Source of the DNA: Mangrovivirga cuniculi
GTDB lineage: Bacteria > Bacteroidota > Bacteroidia > Cytophagales > Cyclobacteriaceae
DNA: 64,000 bases
Direction of reading: 5' to 3'
Assembly: GCF_005166025.1 (NCBI RefSeq)
Contig: NZ_CP028923.1
Span: forward strand, 4,218,001-4,282,000
The notes beneath the pieces are model-generated. The model was given only the letters and a program-made list of their open reading frames with translations. It searched no databases and was not told the origin of the DNA. The position numbers were made by a program, and so were the translations under genes. Shown piece after piece: positions 1 to 8,429 of the stretch (position 1 is the first letter of the stretch; each line of letters opens with the position of its first letter).

Positions 1-2
1 AT

Positions 3-695
3 ATTTCAAGTTTTTCAGAGCTACAAGCACGGATAAATAATAGAAACCCTTCCAAAGAACTGATCAACAAAGTACCTGTTTTTTATTACCTCTTCGACCT
101 GATGTATATCGATGATACTGATATTACAGAATTAGATCTCAGAACCCGGAAGAAGATTTTATCAAAAGAAATCCCATTTAGTGACCCTATACGTTATTGT
201 AGCCACATCAACGAAAATGGGGAGAAATACCTGGAAAAAGCATGTAACAAAGGCTGGGAAGGAATCATTGCAAAAAATGCGACCAAACCATATTTACATA
301 GTCGAACGAGTAACTGGCTAAAGTTTAAATGCGACAAACGACAGGAATTTGTCATTGGCGGGTATACGGATCCGGAAGGAGAAAGAGTCGGTTTTGGCGC
401 TCTTCTTATCGGATTCTATGAAAATGGCAAACTGAAATACGCCGGGAAGGTAGGGACTGGATACAGTGATAAGCAGCTTGAAGAAATGGAAAATAAAATG
501 AGTAAAAAGCAACGTAAAACCTCTCCTTTTGACGAAGAAATCAAAGATAATGGCATTCATTTCATCACACCTGAAATGGTGGCTGAGATTGGCTTTACTG
601 AATGGACTAATGACAATAAACTTAGACATCCAAGATTTATCGGATTGAGAAAAGATAAAGATCCTAAAAACGTTAAAAAAGAAACCCCTGCATGA
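3..695 (+). CDS. ligD: ATP-dependent DNA ligase domain of LigD, 5'-truncated by window edge
   Basis: This is the C-terminal part of an ATP-dependent DNA ligase of the LigD type, which seals breaks in bacterial non-homologous end joining with Ku. The frame is open from base 3, so the gene begins outside the window and the first ATG at 102 is internal. Visible family motifs are the LQARI stretch, VPVFYYLFDLMYIDD, motif IV (EGIIAK) and motif V (WLKFK), followed by the OB-fold segment with GYTDPEGERVGFGALL. The catalytic lysine motif (KxDG) lies upstream of the window. The stop overlaps the next start as ATGA, so translation of the polymerase half is probably coupled. In many bacteria phosphoesterase, ligase and polymerase are fused; here ligase and polymerase are separate frames. 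Confidence 0.9.
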   Translation: MSSFSELQARINNRNPSKELINKVPVFYYLFDLMYIDDTDITELDLRTRKKILSKEIPFSDPIRYCSHINENGEKYLEKACNKGWEGIIAKNATKPYLHSRTSNWLKFKCDKRQEFVIGGYTDPEGERVGFGALLIGFYENGKLKYAGKVGTGYSDKQLEEMENKMSKKQRKTSPFDEEIKDNGIHFITPEMVAEIGFTEWTNDNKLRHPRFIGLRKDKDPKNVKKETPA

Positions 696-1591
696 AGATT
701 TCCGGACATAACATAGATATCAGTAATACGGATAAAGTTTTTTTCGATAAAGAAAATTTCACTAAAGGAGATGTTATCGAATATTACCGGGATATCTCAG
801 ATTTCATCCTGCCCCATTTAGAAGATCGACCATTAATGCTTCAGCGATTTCCCGATGGCATTGATGGTGACGGTTTCTACCAAAAAGAAGCATCTGATTA
901 CTTCCCTGAATGGATAAAAACCAAATCTTTAAAAAAAGAAGACGGAAAAGTAAATCATGTGATCTGTAACGATAAAGCAACGCTCATTTACCTGGCCAAC
1001 CAGGGAACGATTACATTCCACGGCTGGCTAAGTAAAGTCGATAAGATAAAATATCCGGATAAACTGGTAATCGACCTTGACCCTCCCTCTTCTGATTTTG
1101 AAATTGTGAGAAAGGCTGCTTTCTTAATTAAAGATACCTTGGAGGAAATGGATGTTACTTCATTTCTAACTACTACCGGATCTTCAGGAGCTCATGTCGT
1201 AATTATGCTTGACGGTAAATGTGATTTTGATCAGAGCAGGGATTTCGGCAAAAATCTTGGAGATTTTTTATCAGCAAAATACTCAGATGTATTTACAACA
1301 GCAGCAAGAAAAGAAAAACGAAATGGCAAATTATATTTTGACATTCAAAGAAACGCCTATGCCCAAACTGCTGTAGTACCTTATAGTATCAGACCTATAG
1401 AAAATGCTCCCATCGCCACTCCTCTTGACTGGGAAGAATTGAAAGACAAAAGCATCAACGCACGCAGTTATGATCTGAAAAATATCAAACGCCGTCTTTC
1501 TCAAAAGGAAGATCCCTGGAAAGGGGCGCGAAGAAGTGCATATGGAATTAATTCTCTCGCTGAAAGATTAAAAAAACTAAAAGGACAATAA
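692..1591 (+). CDS. ligD: LigD-type polymerase/primase domain protein
   Basis: This is the archaeo-eukaryotic-primase-like polymerase of the LigD system, which adds nucleotides at broken ends before ligation. The 299 residues match a stand-alone PolDom: an N-terminal TKGDVIEYY...RPLMLQRFPDG segment, the catalytic DLDPPSSDFE (DxD-type acidic pair), the TTTGSSGAHVVI strand that replaces the usual SGSKGLHV, and a C-terminal AQTAVVPYSIRP...TPLDWEEL block. The start overlaps the ligase stop by four bases. One extra C in the C4 run at 685-688 would fuse it in frame with the ligase, so the split may be natural or may reflect one missing base. The YceI-like gene follows after one base, which suggests one transcript. 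Confidence 0.92.
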   Translation: MKISGHNIDISNTDKVFFDKENFTKGDVIEYYRDISDFILPHLEDRPLMLQRFPDGIDGDGFYQKEASDYFPEWIKTKSLKKEDGKVNHVICNDKATLIYLANQGTITFHGWLSKVDKIKYPDKLVIDLDPPSSDFEIVRKAAFLIKDTLEEMDVTSFLTTTGSSGAHVVIMLDGKCDFDQSRDFGKNLGDFLSAKYSDVFTTAARKEKRNGKLYFDIQRNAYAQTAVVPYSIRPIENAPIATPLDWEELKDKSINARSYDLKNIKRRLSQKEDPWKGARRSAYGINSLAERLKKLKGQ

Positions 1592-1592
1592 A

Positions 1593-2102
1593 ATGAAATA
1601 CATTGTTGATACTGAAGAAAGTAAGATATACTGGGAAGGGCGAAATGAAAAAATGACTAATAAAGGCCAGGTCGATTTTCAATCCGGAGAAATAATTATT
1701 AATGATAAAGGTGAAATCGAAGACGCTTTAATCTCAATCGACCTAACCACTATTAAAGCTACCAGCGATAATCTTGATGATGAGAACAAGCAGAAATTGA
1801 TCAATCATCTCAATTCCCCTGATTTTTTCTATACTGAAAACTATAAAATAATCAGTTTCAAAATGAACGAAGCCAGTATAGACCATGGATCAGGATTTAT
1901 TAAAGGAATAATAACCTTGAAGGAAGCCAATTTTGATGTAATCATTCCCTGCAGAACATTTAAAGAAAATAATTCATTTGTTGCTGAGGGAGAATTTGAG
2001 CTATCGGAAATATCCCAACCAATGCATAATTATCTCGGAGAGGACTATGAAGAAGATACGCCCGGCACTAAAATAATGTATCATTTAAAAGCCAAATCGT
2101 AA
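1593..2102 (+). CDS. YceI-like domain protein, cytoplasmic
   Basis: This 169-residue protein fits the YceI family, a lipocalin-like barrel that binds polyisoprenoid-type lipids. Family traits are the opening Y.VDTEESKIYWEGR strand, the DLTTIKATSDN stretch, the HLNSPDFFYTENYKIISFK segment and the late G.I.L....F.V.IP strand. Most YceI proteins are exported, but this one has no signal peptide and should stay in the cytoplasm. It begins one base after the LigD polymerase stop, so it is very likely co-transcribed with the end-joining genes. Its ligand and any link to repair are unknown. Confidence 0.75.
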   Translation: MKYIVDTEESKIYWEGRNEKMTNKGQVDFQSGEIIINDKGEIEDALISIDLTTIKATSDNLDDENKQKLINHLNSPDFFYTENYKIISFKMNEASIDHGSGFIKGIITLKEANFDVIIPCRTFKENNSFVAEGEFELSEISQPMHNYLGEDYEEDTPGTKIMYHLKAKS

Positions 2103-2263
2103 ACAAACAATTAGGATTAAATATTTTCGGTCGAGACTTATGTATCGAAATAACATTTTATTGAGCTTTATTAAAATGCTGTTATAATTTTCAACTATAC
2201 CTGATCAATAAAAATAATTTCTAATAGAAGTTGAAATACCTCTATATAATCAAACGATTTTAA

Positions 2264-2276
2264 TAAATTGCGCCCT
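2264..2276 (+). promoter_or_regulatory. TAAATTGCGCCCT motif upstream of lipoprotein gene
   Basis: A GC-containing motif TAAATTGCGC stands out in an AT-rich leader 61 bases before the lipoprotein start. Nearly the same string (TATATTGCGCGCT) lies 79 bases before the paralogous lipoprotein at 7296. It resembles a TAnnTTTG -7 box lacking one T, or it may be a regulator site. The promoter role is inferred only from the recurrence. Confidence 0.3.
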
Positions 2277-2324
2277 CAACTATGTAATTCAATTCACTAT
2301 TACACATAATATATTTTTAAAACT

Positions 2325-2843
2325 ATGAATTTAGCTAAATTATTTACTTTGTTTTTTGCCGTATTATTTGTTTTTGCTTCATGTTCAGAAGAAGAAGTAA
2401 AGCCAGACAACAATACTAACGAAGAAGAGGAACAACAAGAAGAAGTGGTTGAAACTTCATTAATTGATGGTAAATGGACTATTTCTGATTATACGAGTGA
2501 TATAACTCATTATAATAGTGGCACGGTTTCCAGAACCCTGACCGAAGATTTCACATCTGGAAATTTCACTTTAACTTTTGACGATGCCACAGAAACCATT
2601 AGTCACTCAGGGTATTTCGCAGTTAATCAGACTGAAAATGAAACAGACTCTACTGTCTATCATATGTTATTCCCTGAATTTGAAGGAACTTTTCAAGTAG
2701 ATGGTGAAGATCTTATACTGGAAGATAATACTTTAACAATCGTTGAATTATCTGAAACAAAATTAGTTTTACATCAAATTAGAGAAAGTGCTTTTGGAGT
2801 ATTATCTAATAAAATAGATGAGACTTATACTTTTTCTAAATAA
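2325..2843 (+). CDS. Lipoprotein, lipocalin-like, paralogue of the 7296 gene
   Basis: A 172-residue lipoprotein with a typical SpII signal peptide: hydrophobic segment ending FASC, lipidated Cys at residue 20, then an acidic linker rich in E, which in Bacteroidota is compatible with export to the cell surface. The mature part has a strand pattern G-W-T-I-S-D-Y ... F-T-L-T-F ... H-S-G-Y-F ... L-T-I-V-E-L-S-E-T, as in small lipocalin-like domains. The gene at 7296-7811 shares this layout, so the two are paralogues. A clear terminator follows. The function is unknown; ligand binding or a structural envelope role is only a guess from the fold. Confidence 0.8.
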   Translation: MNLAKLFTLFFAVLFVFASCSEEEVKPDNNTNEEEEQQEEVVETSLIDGKWTISDYTSDITHYNSGTVSRTLTEDFTSGNFTLTFDDATETISHSGYFAVNQTENETDSTVYHMLFPEFEGTFQVDGEDLILEDNTLTIVELSETKLVLHQIRESAFGVLSNKIDETYTFSK

Positions 2844-2872
2844 TAGAAATATCTATAATCAAATATTTTGAG

Positions 2873-2901
2873 GGAGGAGGTTACTCCTCCTTTAATTTTT
2901 T
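2873..2901 (+). terminator. Rho-independent terminator after lipoprotein gene
   Basis: Perfect 7-bp stem GGAGGAG/CTCCTCC with loop GTTA, followed by TTTAATTTTTT. It lies 30 bases after the lipoprotein stop. Confidence 0.85.
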
Positions 2902-3027
2902 AACTAAACAAATCAATCGCCACCCATCAATAAAGCCAGGTTCGTTTTAATTTTTATTAAATAAATATTGCCCACCCTCTTAATAAATAATAATTTAAGA
3001 TATAAAGCAACAAAATAAAGAGCAATA

Positions 3028-3330
3028 ATGGGAGGATTTGGCTCAATGGACGCTGCCAACAAGTCCATGAAAAATAACAGGAGTTTATTAAAAAAGAACA
3101 GTACCTGGGATAAAATCAAGAACTATAATTCAGCTTTAAAAAATAAACAAAGCAAATTCGCCGATAAAAAAGCGAGCTCCGCACAACTATCAGAAATCAG
3201 AGAACGATCGATAAAAGAAAATAAAAGGCAGATCATCAAGACAGTAATTAAATTGATATTGGTAGGAACTGCCATAGTTGTGGCATGGTGGCTTATGACT
3301 GAAAACACGATTATGAATCACAATTTTTAA
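3028..3330 (+). CDS. Small basic membrane-anchored protein, Bacteroidota-type
   Basis: A 100-residue protein with the start MGGFGSMDAANKSMKNNRS, a pattern I associate with a common small family of unknown function in Bacteroidota. The middle is strongly basic and helical (LLKKNSTWDKIKNYNS, then a K/R/E-rich amphipathic stretch), and one hydrophobic segment at about residues 70-90 (IIKTVIKLILVGTAIVVAWWL) would anchor it in the inner membrane. It has no signal peptide. It stands alone between a terminator and the next operon. The role is unknown. Confidence 0.75.
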   Translation: MGGFGSMDAANKSMKNNRSLLKKNSTWDKIKNYNSALKNKQSKFADKKASSAQLSEIRERSIKENKRQIIKTVIKLILVGTAIVVAWWLMTENTIMNHNF

Positions 3331-3408
3331 GGTTAATTAGGAAATTCAGATTTTTTAACTTTATTTAGAATAATTCTTAATAAGAGTTTTGATTATCAAC
3401 TATTTTTT

Positions 3409-4008
3409 ATGATCTGTACAAAACACATCAAAGTTTTCTGCACGATTTTCGTATCGTTTTTAGCATTTAATTCCTATTCTCAGTTTGGAATTACAGGAGG
3501 ACTTACCCTGAGTAACACGATGGTTCGCTCAGAAGCAATTAATTCGCGTACGATGGTCGGGGGTATGTTTGGAATATCCTACGAATATAATTTCACCAAT
3601 AATGAAAGGATTTCCTTTACAAATGAAATGATATGGTCTTCGAGGAATTATAAAATTCAATCCGAAGCATTTGGAGAACGAATTATCCTGGATCGCTACC
3701 TGACTTTTCCAGTATTGGTAAACTATAGACTAAAAGAAGATATCACAGCTAGTGGTGGTTTTGAAATTGGAGCCCCCTTATTTACAACTTTTATGGAGGA
3801 TGAGTATAAGGATGGATGGTTTGCATTTTTGGTCCAACTGCATTTTTTCAAAGATGAAACAGTAAGTCCGTATATCAGGTCAAGTATTAGTCCACTCCCC
3901 AGACTAACCTACAGGCAGGTAGATCAATACGGGAACTTATCTGAAGAAATCGGTGAGTTCAGAAATATTTATTTTGTAATAGGATGTAAAATCAAGTTCA
4001 AAAAATGA
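3409..4008 (+). CDS. PorT-like outer-membrane beta-barrel protein
   Basis: This 199-residue protein has an N-terminal signal peptide (hydrophobic stretch ending AFNSYSQ) followed by FGITGGLTLSN, the usual opening of small eight-stranded PorT/OMP_b-brl barrels in Bacteroidota. Alternating amphipathic strands run to the end, which closes with YFVIGCKIKFKK. It should sit in the outer membrane. It is the first gene of a three-gene set linked by two ATGA overlaps. A near-consensus TAACTTTA lies at 3356. Its cargo or partner is unknown; the adjacent lipoprotein is a natural candidate. Confidence 0.75.
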   Translation: MICTKHIKVFCTIFVSFLAFNSYSQFGITGGLTLSNTMVRSEAINSRTMVGGMFGISYEYNFTNNERISFTNEMIWSSRNYKIQSEAFGERIILDRYLTFPVLVNYRLKEDITASGGFEIGAPLFTTFMEDEYKDGWFAFLVQLHFFKDETVSPYIRSSISPLPRLTYRQVDQYGNLSEEIGEFRNIYFVIGCKIKFKK

Positions 4009-4631
4009 AAAAATTAAGCTTAATATATCTATCCCTATTTATTCTTATTTTTTACGGATGTGAAGAACCTGTCTTTATATTCGATCCATCTAAGCCGTCG
4101 CTTCCAATATATACCGAAAAAGGATACAATGTAGCTGGGGCGGAAGTTAATGAAGAGTATTGGAATTCATCTTTAGGAGGTGGCAGTTTATTTAAACGTC
4201 CTGACACAGTTCAAATCATAAGAGATGTTGGCAAGGGCAAACTAGTACTCATAGTACCAGGAACTATCACAAAGCAAAATGATGAAATTAACGAAAGGAA
4301 ATTTCTTACTTTGATTATTAACACAGATCAAATACAATCATTTGCTGATTTACCTAACTTAAACAACACCAGTTTCCAGCTTGATAATAGTTCTGCATAT
4401 GGACTTGTATCAGACCCGTTTTATTATGGTAGCAGATATGCAAATCTCGAAGTTCAATCTTCATCAGGGAAATTAAACTTTCTCAACGCAAGATATGAAA
4501 GGGAAACATCTAGTGTAATAATATCAGGTACTTTTGGTTTTGATTATGTAGATTATAATGGAAATGATAATTCAGTTTATTACGGAAGATTTGATTTCAA
4601 AATATATGAGAGCATGTTCAAAACCTTATGA
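4005..4631 (+). CDS. Lipoprotein of unknown family in barrel-DUF5995 operon
   Basis: This 208-residue lipoprotein has a signal peptide ending FYGC, with Cys at residue 19. The mature protein is rich in Asn, Ser and Tyr and in predicted beta strands, with aromatic residues near the C-terminus. I do not recognise the family. Its start overlaps the barrel stop by four bases and its stop overlaps the DUF5995 start by four bases, so the three proteins are translationally coupled and probably made in fixed ratio. Confidence 0.7.
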   Translation: MKKLSLIYLSLFILIFYGCEEPVFIFDPSKPSLPIYTEKGYNVAGAEVNEEYWNSSLGGGSLFKRPDTVQIIRDVGKGKLVLIVPGTITKQNDEINERKFLTLIINTDQIQSFADLPNLNNTSFQLDNSSAYGLVSDPFYYGSRYANLEVQSSSGKLNFLNARYERETSSVIISGTFGFDYVDYNGNDNSVYYGRFDFKIYESMFKTL

Positions 4632-5401
4632 GGGCTAATAAATATCAGGATATAGTTACTATCGATGATGTTGTAAATGAACTTAACGATATCATTCAGG
4701 AGTGTATATCTAATTCTGATCCAAGAGGATATTTTGCTGTTTTATACAAAAAGGTTACAGTAAAAGTTAAAGAAGGCATTGAAAACAATTATTTTGACGA
4801 TGGAGCAAGAATGGAAAAGCTCGATGTCATCTTTGCACTTCGATATATCGATGCCTATAATAATGCTAATAAGAATCTAGTTGTTAGTCGTTCCTGGAAT
4901 GAAAGTTTTTCTATGGCTAAAAAAGATGAGATAACCGTACTGCAGCATATCTTATCAGGAATTAATGCACATATAAATCTCGATTTAGGCATTGCTGCCT
5001 ATGAAGTTAACAAGGGAGTAAATATCCATGAGTTAAAAAATGATTTTGATCGGATCAATCAAATCTTATCTTCAATGGTTCATGAAGTTCAGTACAACCT
5101 TACAACCATATGGCCTCCATTAAAATTCTTACTTCAAAAGACAGGGAAGATAGATGATTTGCTAGTGGATTTCAGTATGAAATTAGCCCGTGATGGAGCC
5201 TGGGAATTTTCAGTTATTTTGGCTGAAAATGAAGAAACAGAAATTCAAAACCTAATAACGGAACGAGACAAAAAAGTATCAAGTAAAATTCACTTGATAT
5301 CCCCCTCCGGATTTACTCTCAAATTTATTTTTAGCCTGATAAGTATCTTTGAAAAAGGATCAGTCGCAGATAAGATAAATCTGTTAAAAAAAGAGTTGTA
5401 A
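4628..5401 (+). CDS. DUF5995 family protein
   Basis: This 257-residue soluble protein matches what I know of DUF5995: an N-terminal helical part (VVNELNDIIQECISNSDPRGYFAVLYKKVT), the RMEKLDVIFALRYIDAY block, and the signature LQHILSGINAHINLDLGIAA at about residues 105-124. His and Asp in that signature could bind a metal, but no activity is established. It has no signal peptide. It is the last gene of the barrel-lipoprotein operon, which is odd because its product should remain cytoplasmic while the other two go to the envelope. Confidence 0.75.
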   Translation: MRANKYQDIVTIDDVVNELNDIIQECISNSDPRGYFAVLYKKVTVKVKEGIENNYFDDGARMEKLDVIFALRYIDAYNNANKNLVVSRSWNESFSMAKKDEITVLQHILSGINAHINLDLGIAAYEVNKGVNIHELKNDFDRINQILSSMVHEVQYNLTTIWPPLKFLLQKTGKIDDLLVDFSMKLARDGAWEFSVILAENEETEIQNLITERDKKVSSKIHLISPSGFTLKFIFSLISIFEKGSVADKINLLKKEL

Positions 5402-5647
5402 ATTTAGGTATAACACCTTCCAAATATATTTAATACCATTCAATAATCATTTCGTTGATTTCGTTTTCAACTATTAATAAATTTCTTCTACCAGAGAATA
5501 AATTAATACAAATTTAATTGAAGCAATAAATCGAAATTTATTCTACTAGTTAAAAAGTATTCCTCATCCCTGGTTTAAATGGCCAGACTGTTAAAGAAAC
5601 TTATAATTATAAAAGTAGAATAAAATTACCTCTATAATTTTCTACAA

Positions 5648-6193
5648 ATGAGATTAAAAAAAATAGCAGGGTATAGAATAAATGATATTATAGAAGATTC
5701 ACTTGCCTGGGTAGTGGTATTAGCAATGTTCATTTACGGTGGTGCAAAATATTGGCAATTCAGTGAAAATGCTGATATTCTTCAAACTCCTGTTGGGGAC
5801 CTAACCGGAATGGAGTTAATGTGGACATTTTATAGTTACTCCACCACCTTTGCCGTACTGCTCGGAATATTTGAAATAACAGGCGGAATTCTAATACTTT
5901 TTAAACCTACCAGATTAATTGGATGCTTTTTCACTTCCACCATTTTAGTCAACATAATTATTCAGGATATCTTCTTTGAAGTGAATAGAGGAGCTTTAAA
6001 AGCAGCCATATTATATCAGATGATAATACTCTATATTTTCTGGAACAATCGTAAGAATATTTACGAGGCAGTATCAAAATTATTACTACCAGCGAATTTT
6101 AAATTAAATAAAAATCGAATTATACGATTTTCTATCGTGTTCTTATTTTTTATAATTTTTAGAGTAATGGAATTCTATTTGACAACCAAATAA
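5648..6193 (+). CDS. DoxX-like integral membrane protein
   Basis: This 181-residue protein has about four to five membrane segments. GGAKYWQF in the first helix and FEITGGILILFKPTRLIG in the middle fit the DoxX-like superfamily, whose members are small inner-membrane proteins often linked to redox or stress functions. The C-terminal helix is followed by a short tail. It is monocistronic as far as I can see, with a 246-base AT-rich region upstream in which I find no clear motif. No substrate can be assigned. Confidence 0.6.
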   Translation: MRLKKIAGYRINDIIEDSLAWVVVLAMFIYGGAKYWQFSENADILQTPVGDLTGMELMWTFYSYSTTFAVLLGIFEITGGILILFKPTRLIGCFFTSTILVNIIIQDIFFEVNRGALKAAILYQMIILYIFWNNRKNIYEAVSKLLLPANFKLNKNRIIRFSIVFLFFIIFRVMEFYLTTK

Positions 6194-6257
6194 GTTATTA
6201 TTGAAACTGAATTTTTATTTTTGATATTTTTTTTAGGCATAAGACTTATTTTTTTGA

Positions 6258-7106
6258 ATGTCGGATACTTTAGAGTTTTTACTTTTTGGCTTTCTAATAC
6301 TGGTTTTTATTGCATTGCCGGTCATATTACTCTTTAGTATGGTTTTTAGCGTCATCAGGTCAACGCTTATTTATTTTTTCCCAACATTAGTTAATTTCTT
6401 CCTGATTGTTTATAAACTACCAGTACACAGGAAAAAAATCCTTGAGAAATATTTTAAGTACTACAATGACTTACCAGATGAAAAACTAAAAGAAGAATTC
6501 AGAAAAAGAGTTCAACGATTTATAGCACTAAAGCAATTCATTCCCAGAGGTGGTTTAACTGAAGTAAGTGAGGAAATGAAAGTATTAATAGCAGCTTCGG
6601 CCATTCAGATTACTTTTGGATATCCATCGGTTTACTTTAAACATTTCTCACGAATATTGATTTATCCCGACAATTATTATTCTACGATTACAGGTAAATA
6701 CCATAAAGGTGAAGTCAATTTACGAGGATTAATCGTGCTATCCTGGAAAAACTTTGTTGAAGGATACATGGATCACACTGATGGCATTAACCTGGGAATT
6801 CATGAAATGTCTCATGCATTAAAATTTGAGAATAAGATTGTTAATAAAGAATACAATTACATTCCGGAATCGGCAATAAGAAGATTTAAATACATTGCAT
6901 TACGCGAAATGGCATTATTAAAGAAGATCGACTCACACCTGTTCCGCGGCTATGCATCTACAAATTACCATGAGTTTTTTGCTGTTTCGATTGAAAACTT
7001 TTTTGAGAAGCCGTTAGAATTATTTGAGTTTGACAGAGATTTATACTTTGCAGTTGCACAACTTCTAAACCAGGATATTCTTAACAGTAAATACCGAATA
7101 AACTAA
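6258..7106 (+). CDS. MtfA-like zinc peptidase, membrane anchored
   Basis: This 282-residue protein belongs to the MtfA family of zinc aminopeptidase-like enzymes. The metal site is HEMSH at residues 182-186 (HExxH) in the context GIHEMSHALKFE, and a downstream NYHEFFAVSIENFFEKP supplies the third ligand region typical of the family. Unlike E. coli MtfA, which is soluble and interacts with the repressor Mlc, this protein starts with two hydrophobic segments (about residues 5-50), so its catalytic part probably faces the cytoplasm from the inner membrane. No Mlc-like regulator is nearby, so the target is unknown. Confidence 0.85.
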   Translation: MSDTLEFLLFGFLILVFIALPVILLFSMVFSVIRSTLIYFFPTLVNFFLIVYKLPVHRKKILEKYFKYYNDLPDEKLKEEFRKRVQRFIALKQFIPRGGLTEVSEEMKVLIAASAIQITFGYPSVYFKHFSRILIYPDNYYSTITGKYHKGEVNLRGLIVLSWKNFVEGYMDHTDGINLGIHEMSHALKFENKIVNKEYNYIPESAIRRFKYIALREMALLKKIDSHLFRGYASTNYHEFFAVSIENFFEKPLELFEFDRDLYFAVAQLLNQDILNSKYRIN

Positions 7107-7216
7107 AACTAATCTATGATTTAACTATTTTTAGAACACGTTAAATTATAAGAAGAAAAACATCTTACGAATAAAATTTCTCTTTCAAAACATCAACCAT
7201 TGCAATATAACTTTGA

Positions 7217-7229
7217 TATATTGCGCGCT
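7217..7229 (+). promoter_or_regulatory. TATATTGCGCGCT motif upstream of lipoprotein gene
   Basis: This is the counterpart of the TAAATTGCGC motif at 2264, preceded by CTTTGA and followed by an AT-rich leader to the start at 7296. A TTG occurs at 7200-7202, though its spacing to TATATTG is short for a Bacteroidota promoter. The shared string before two paralogues suggests a common promoter or operator. Confidence 0.3.
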
Positions 7230-7295
7230 GGTTAATAAAGAGCTCAACCAAAATTTTTAAAAAGTAACTAATTTTTTATCCAAACAATAATAACT

Positions 7296-7811
7296 ATGAA
7301 TTTTTCAAAATTATTATCAGTATTTTTTCTTTCATTAATTATTTTTTCATCTTGTTCAGACGATGAAAATACTCCTAGCGTAGACACAACATTACTTCCT
7401 GGAGATTACACAGTATCAGGTTATACTGAAGAAACTTCAGTTTCAGCAATGGGTGTTTCGCAAAAGACCACTGAAACTTATGTTGATGGAACTATGACAG
7501 TTTCTTTTACTGCTGAGCCAAATGCAGTGACTCATAACGGTAGTTTTAACACAGAGATTATTATCCCTGGTTTTGATCCGCAAAGCAGTTCTGTTAGCTA
7601 TATCTCGGAATTTGATGGAGATTATACAGTAAGTGGAAATAAAATCACTTTCGGAAGCGCGGACGCAGCAATGGAGTACCAGATCGTAGAGTTAACAGAG
7701 ACAACTCTTAGAATCAAATACCAAATCAAAGAGACTCAAGAGATCCAAGGTTTCGAAACAACTACTGAAATCGTTAGAGAAATCACTCTTGCATCTAATG
7801 ATAATCTTTAA
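7296..7811 (+). CDS. Lipoprotein, lipocalin-like, paralogue of the 2325 gene
   Basis: This 171-residue lipoprotein has a signal peptide ending FSSC (Cys at residue 20) followed by SDDEN, an acidic motif like the surface-export signals of Bacteroidota lipoproteins. The mature domain repeats the pattern of its paralogue: LPGDYTVSGYT, T-Y-V-D-G-T-M-T-V-S-F, VTHNGSFN, FDGDYTVSGNKITF and YQIVELTETTLRIKYQ. These alternating strands suit a lipocalin-like barrel. It is followed by a strong terminator, so it forms its own transcription unit. The function is unknown. Confidence 0.8.
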   Translation: MNFSKLLSVFFLSLIIFSSCSDDENTPSVDTTLLPGDYTVSGYTEETSVSAMGVSQKTTETYVDGTMTVSFTAEPNAVTHNGSFNTEIIIPGFDPQSSSVSYISEFDGDYTVSGNKITFGSADAAMEYQIVELTETTLRIKYQIKETQEIQGFETTTEIVREITLASNDNL

Positions 7812-7862
7812 GATTTGATTTAGTTCTATTGACTGGATTACCAGTCAATGAAAAATAAAATT

Positions 7863-7893
7863 AAAAAGGCTCAATTTGATTGAGCCTTTTTTT
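7863..7893 (+). terminator. Rho-independent terminator
   Basis: The stem GGCTCAA/TTGAGCC, extended by flanking A/T pairs, has loop TTTGA and ends in a T7 run. It separates the lipoprotein gene from the methyltransferase gene, which starts 11 bases after the T run. Confidence 0.9.
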
Positions 7894-7904
7894 ATATTTC
7901 AAAA

Positions 7905-8429
7905 ATGATCACAATAAAATCATATCAATCTCCATTCGGTGAAATTATCCTGGGCTCCTACAAAGAACAATTATGCTTATGTGACTGGAAATACAGAAAA
8001 ATGAGGACCTCTATTGATTCTCGAATTAAAAAATCATTAAAATCTGAATTTCAACCGGGTGATTCTCAAACTATAAATACCGCAACCCTTCAATTAGATG
8101 AGTATTTCCAAAATAAAAGAGTGTCTTTTGATCTCCCTTTAAAAATGATTGGTACCGATTTTCAAATTGATATTTGGAAAAAATTAATGGAGATTCCCTA
8201 TGGAGAAACAATTTCTTATTTAGAGTTAGCTGAAAAAGCCAAAAATCCCAAAGCAATCCGTGCGATTGCATCTGCCAATGGAGCCAATTCAATTGCCCTG
8301 ATTATTCCCTGTCACAGAATTATTGGCTCGGACGGTAGCATGGTTGGATATGCTGGTGGCTTAAAAGTAAAAAAAGAGCTTTTAAAGCTGGAGGGAGTCA
8401 ATTTTGATCATCAGATGTCATTGTTTTAA
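7905..8429 (+). CDS. ogt: Methylated-DNA--[protein]-cysteine S-methyltransferase
   Basis: This suicide DNA repair protein transfers methyl groups from O6-methylguanine to its own cysteine. The active-site motif is IIPCHRII with Cys at residue 136, followed by GYAGGLKVKKELLKLEG. The DNA-binding winged-helix part shows IPYGETISYLELAEKAKNPKAIR with the arginine finger. At 174 residues it is the usual Ogt length, with the N-terminal RNase H-like domain and no Ada domain. The start lies directly downstream of a terminator, in AT-rich DNA without a clear promoter box. I used ogt for the stand-alone enzyme; the exact orthology to ogt versus ada C-terminal forms is not certain. Confidence 0.93.
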   Translation: MITIKSYQSPFGEIILGSYKEQLCLCDWKYRKMRTSIDSRIKKSLKSEFQPGDSQTINTATLQLDEYFQNKRVSFDLPLKMIGTDFQIDIWKKLMEIPYGETISYLELAEKAKNPKAIRAIASANGANSIALIIPCHRIIGSDGSMVGYAGGLKVKKELLKLEGVNFDHQMSLF

